Source of the DNA: Phycisphaerae bacterium
GTDB lineage: Bacteria; Planctomycetota; Phycisphaerae; UBA1845; UTPLA1
Assembly: GCA_023150615.1 (NCBI GenBank)
Contig: JAKLKO010000021.1
Coordinates: 1 to 64,000, forward strand
Direction of reading: 5' to 3'
Length of the DNA stretch: 64,000 bases
Shown here: in pieces, positions 62,511 to 64,000 of the stretch
How the letters are laid out: each line of letters opens with the position of its first letter
Position numbering within the stretch: position 1 is the first letter of the stretch
Position numbers and translations under genes: made by a program
Notes under the pieces: generated by a model
Database searches by the model: none
What the model saw: only the letters and a program-made list of their open reading frames with translations
What the model was told of the DNA's origin: nothing

Positions 62511-64000
62511 GTGGCGAAAGAGGCGAGCTCCAGTCCCGATGTGCCGGCGTCGAGGGCGGCGGGCGAGACCGATCTCGCGAAGACGCCGGCGATGCGGCAG
62601 TACCTCGAGCAGAAAGCGTCGGTGCGCGACGCGATCCTCCTGTTTCGCATGGGGGACTTCTACGAGACCTTCTACGACGACGCGAAGACGATCGCGCGGG
62701 TGCTCGGGCTGACGCTGACGGCCCGGAATCGCAACGACCCCAATCCCATCCCGCTGGCAGGCGTCCCGCATCACGCCGTCGACAGCTACGTGGCGAAGCT
62801 CGTCCGCGCCGGGTTCAAGGTGGCGATCAGCGAGCAGGTCGAGGATCCGAAGACGGCCAAGAGCGTCGTGCGACGCGAGGTCGTGCGGATCATCACGCCC
62901 GGAACGCTGACGGACGAGTCGCTCCTCGAACAGCACAGCGCGAATTGGCTCGCGGCCGTGTGCGTCGATGCCCCACCGCGGACGCGACGCGGCGACGGGT
63001 CCGCCGCGGGCGACGATGCCCCGGGCGGGGCGCGTCGCGGGCAGTCGCACGAGCGCGTCGGCCTGGCGTGCGTCGAGCTGTCGAGCGGGCGGTTCTTCGC
63101 GCAGATGCTCACGGCGTCGGAACTGCTCGACGAGCTGGCGCGGGTGCGGCCGGCGGAGGTCCTGATGGCCGAGGCGCCGATCGACCGGCCCGACCGGCTG
63201 GCCGAGGCGATCCGCGAGATGTCCGGCGCCGTGGTGACGACGCGCGGGGCGCACGCGTTCGAGGCGGTTTCGGCGGAGCGGACGCTCTGCCGGCAGTTCG
63301 GCGTCGCACGGATGGACGGCTTCGGGTTTGAGCGGTTCGACGCGTCGCTGCGCGCGGCCGGCGCGATGGTCGACTACCTGCTGGAGACTCAGAAGGGCGC
63401 GCTGTCGCACGTGGTGCGGATCGAGGCGCGGGTGCGCGACGAGTTCCTCGTGATCGATCCGGCGACGCTGCGCTCGCTGGAGATCGAGCGGACGATCCGC
63501 GATGGGTCGCGGCACGGGTCGCTCGTGGCGGCGGTCGATCGCACGGTCAACCCGATGGGCGCGCGGCGGCTGCGCGACTGGCTGTGCTTCCCGCTGCGCG
63601 ACGCGAGCGCGATCGGCCGGCGGCAGGCGGCCATCGGCGACCTGCTCTCCGAACGGGCGCGGCTCGCGCGCGTTCGAACGATCCTGCGAGAGATCGGCGA
63701 CCTGGAGCGGATCGCGGGGCGAGTCGGCGTGCGACGGGCCGGTCCGCGCGATCTGGCGGGCCTGGCGAAGTCGTTCGAGCGCTTCGCGGCGCTGGACGCG
63801 GAGATCGGCGAGGCGCGCGCGGCATCGACGTCGGACGCCGCGGACCTGCTGAGCGGATTGCGCTCGCGGCTGACGGGATTCGAGCCGCTGGCCGACACGC
63901 TCCGCGGCGCGCTGCGCGACGATGCGCCGCCGACGACGCGGGACGGCGGGTTCATCGCGGCGGGCTTCGACGCCGAGCTGGATCGCCTGCGGGCGATCGG
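62511..64000 (+). CDS. mutS: DNA mismatch repair protein MutS, 5' part (continues past window)
   Basis: About 496 residues visible. Recognises mispairs and recruits MutL. The mismatch-binding domain has FRMGDFYETFYDDAK with the Phe-x-Glu wedge (FYE), then LTLTARNRND, GVPHHAVDSYV and SEQVEDP; the connector has TPGTL. The core domain begins near VDRTVNPMGARRLRDWL. The ATPase domain lies beyond base 64000. GTG at 62511 gives MAKEASSS before the conserved start; ATG at 62592 (MRQYLEQK) and GTG at 62478 are alternatives. An insert of ~25 residues (RTRRGDGSAAGDDAPGG) sits in the connector domain. Confidence 0.95.
   Translation, partial: MAKEASSSPDVPASRAAGETDLAKTPAMRQYLEQKASVRDAILLFRMGDFYETFYDDAKTIARVLGLTLTARNRNDPNPIPLAGVPHHAVDSYVAKLVRAGFKVAISEQVEDPKTAKSVVRREVVRIITPGTLTDESLLEQHSANWLAAVCVDAPPRTRRGDGSAAGDDAPGGARRGQSHERVGLACVELSSGRFFAQMLTASELLDELARVRPAEVLMAEAPIDRPDRLAEAIREMSGAVVTTRGAHAFEAVSAERTLCRQFGVARMDGFGFERFDASLRAAGAMVDYLLETQKGALSHVVRIEARVRDEFLVIDPATLRSLEIERTIRDGSRHGSLVAAVDRTVNPMGARRLRDWLCFPLRDASAIGRRQAAIGDLLSERARLARVRTILREIGDLERIAGRVGVRRAGPRDLAGLAKSFERFAALDAEIGEARAASTSDAADLLSGLRSRLTGFEPLADTLRGALRDDAPPTTRDGGFIAAGFDAELDRLRAI

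Overview
The window is a single contiguous stretch of G+C-rich bacterial chromosome, roughly two-thirds G+C by eye, with about 50 closely packed protein genes, one tRNA gene and no rRNA, IS element, integrase or CRISPR array. The gene content points to the Planctomycetota, probably a Phycisphaerae-like lineage. The indicators are an ECF sigma factor paired with a membrane-free Ser/Thr kinase, membrane proteins ending in a CPxC...CPECG zinc ribbon, a secreted choice-of-anchor L protein with a dockerin-like tail, and a DUF58/BatA-type operon. The assignment is an inference; no rRNA is present to confirm it.

Layout. 2-5776 holds the 3' part of metG, arfB, a secreted esterase with a PKD-like tail, and a prs/methyltransferase pair. 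5869-15611 is a long plus-strand run: a TPR/peptidase-MA protein, a MazG-like protein, then a four-gene ABC export or gliding-type cluster whose coding regions overlap by 4 bases at two of three junctions. A tRNA-Ser(UGA) and a large surface protein follow (15835-18795). 19029-25512 holds a LuxR-type regulator, a hemerythrin, a sensor kinase with a sigma-54 response regulator, a Cys-motif protein and glutamate dehydrogenase. 25641-28974 holds a DUF1264 protein, two secreted Cys-rich proteins and a dihydropyrimidinase. 29115-34011 is minus-strand: lipoprotein, M24 peptidase, tandem thioredoxin-fold protein, and an unusual ABC-ATPase/GNAT fusion with a holin-like small protein. 34153-38332 is the BatA/zinc-ribbon/DUF58 operon. 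glmS, bioY, an orphan DNA methyltransferase, a HEAT-repeat pair and the pnt transhydrogenase operon run to 48302. 48309-55944 is mainly minus-strand: MATE, DUF167, proC, kinase/ECF, pruA and an aminotransferase. 56240-58197 is a lower-G+C two-gene module (HD phosphohydrolase plus YwgA-like protein) behind the best sigma-70-like promoter in the window. A TetR/DUF1761/triple-SRPBCC operon, a Nudix gene and the 5' part of mutS close the window.

Genes that appear to work together: pntAA-AB-B (NADPH supply); proC and pruA (proline/P5C); the sensor kinase and sigma-54 regulator beside gdh; ECF sigma and kinase; DUF58, zinc-ribbon proteins and BatA; and the ABC ATPase/permease with its two exported partners.

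Two patterns stand out. First, six genes (at 5776, 5869, 20256, 42522, 55944 and 62398) have a good -10 hexamer 5-7 bases before the start codon and no Shine-Dalgarno, as expected for leaderless mRNAs. Second, the 56169-58197 module looks acquired and resembles the ywfO-ywgA pair of Firmicutes. It is the best candidate here for an undescribed nucleotide-depletion or defence-like system.
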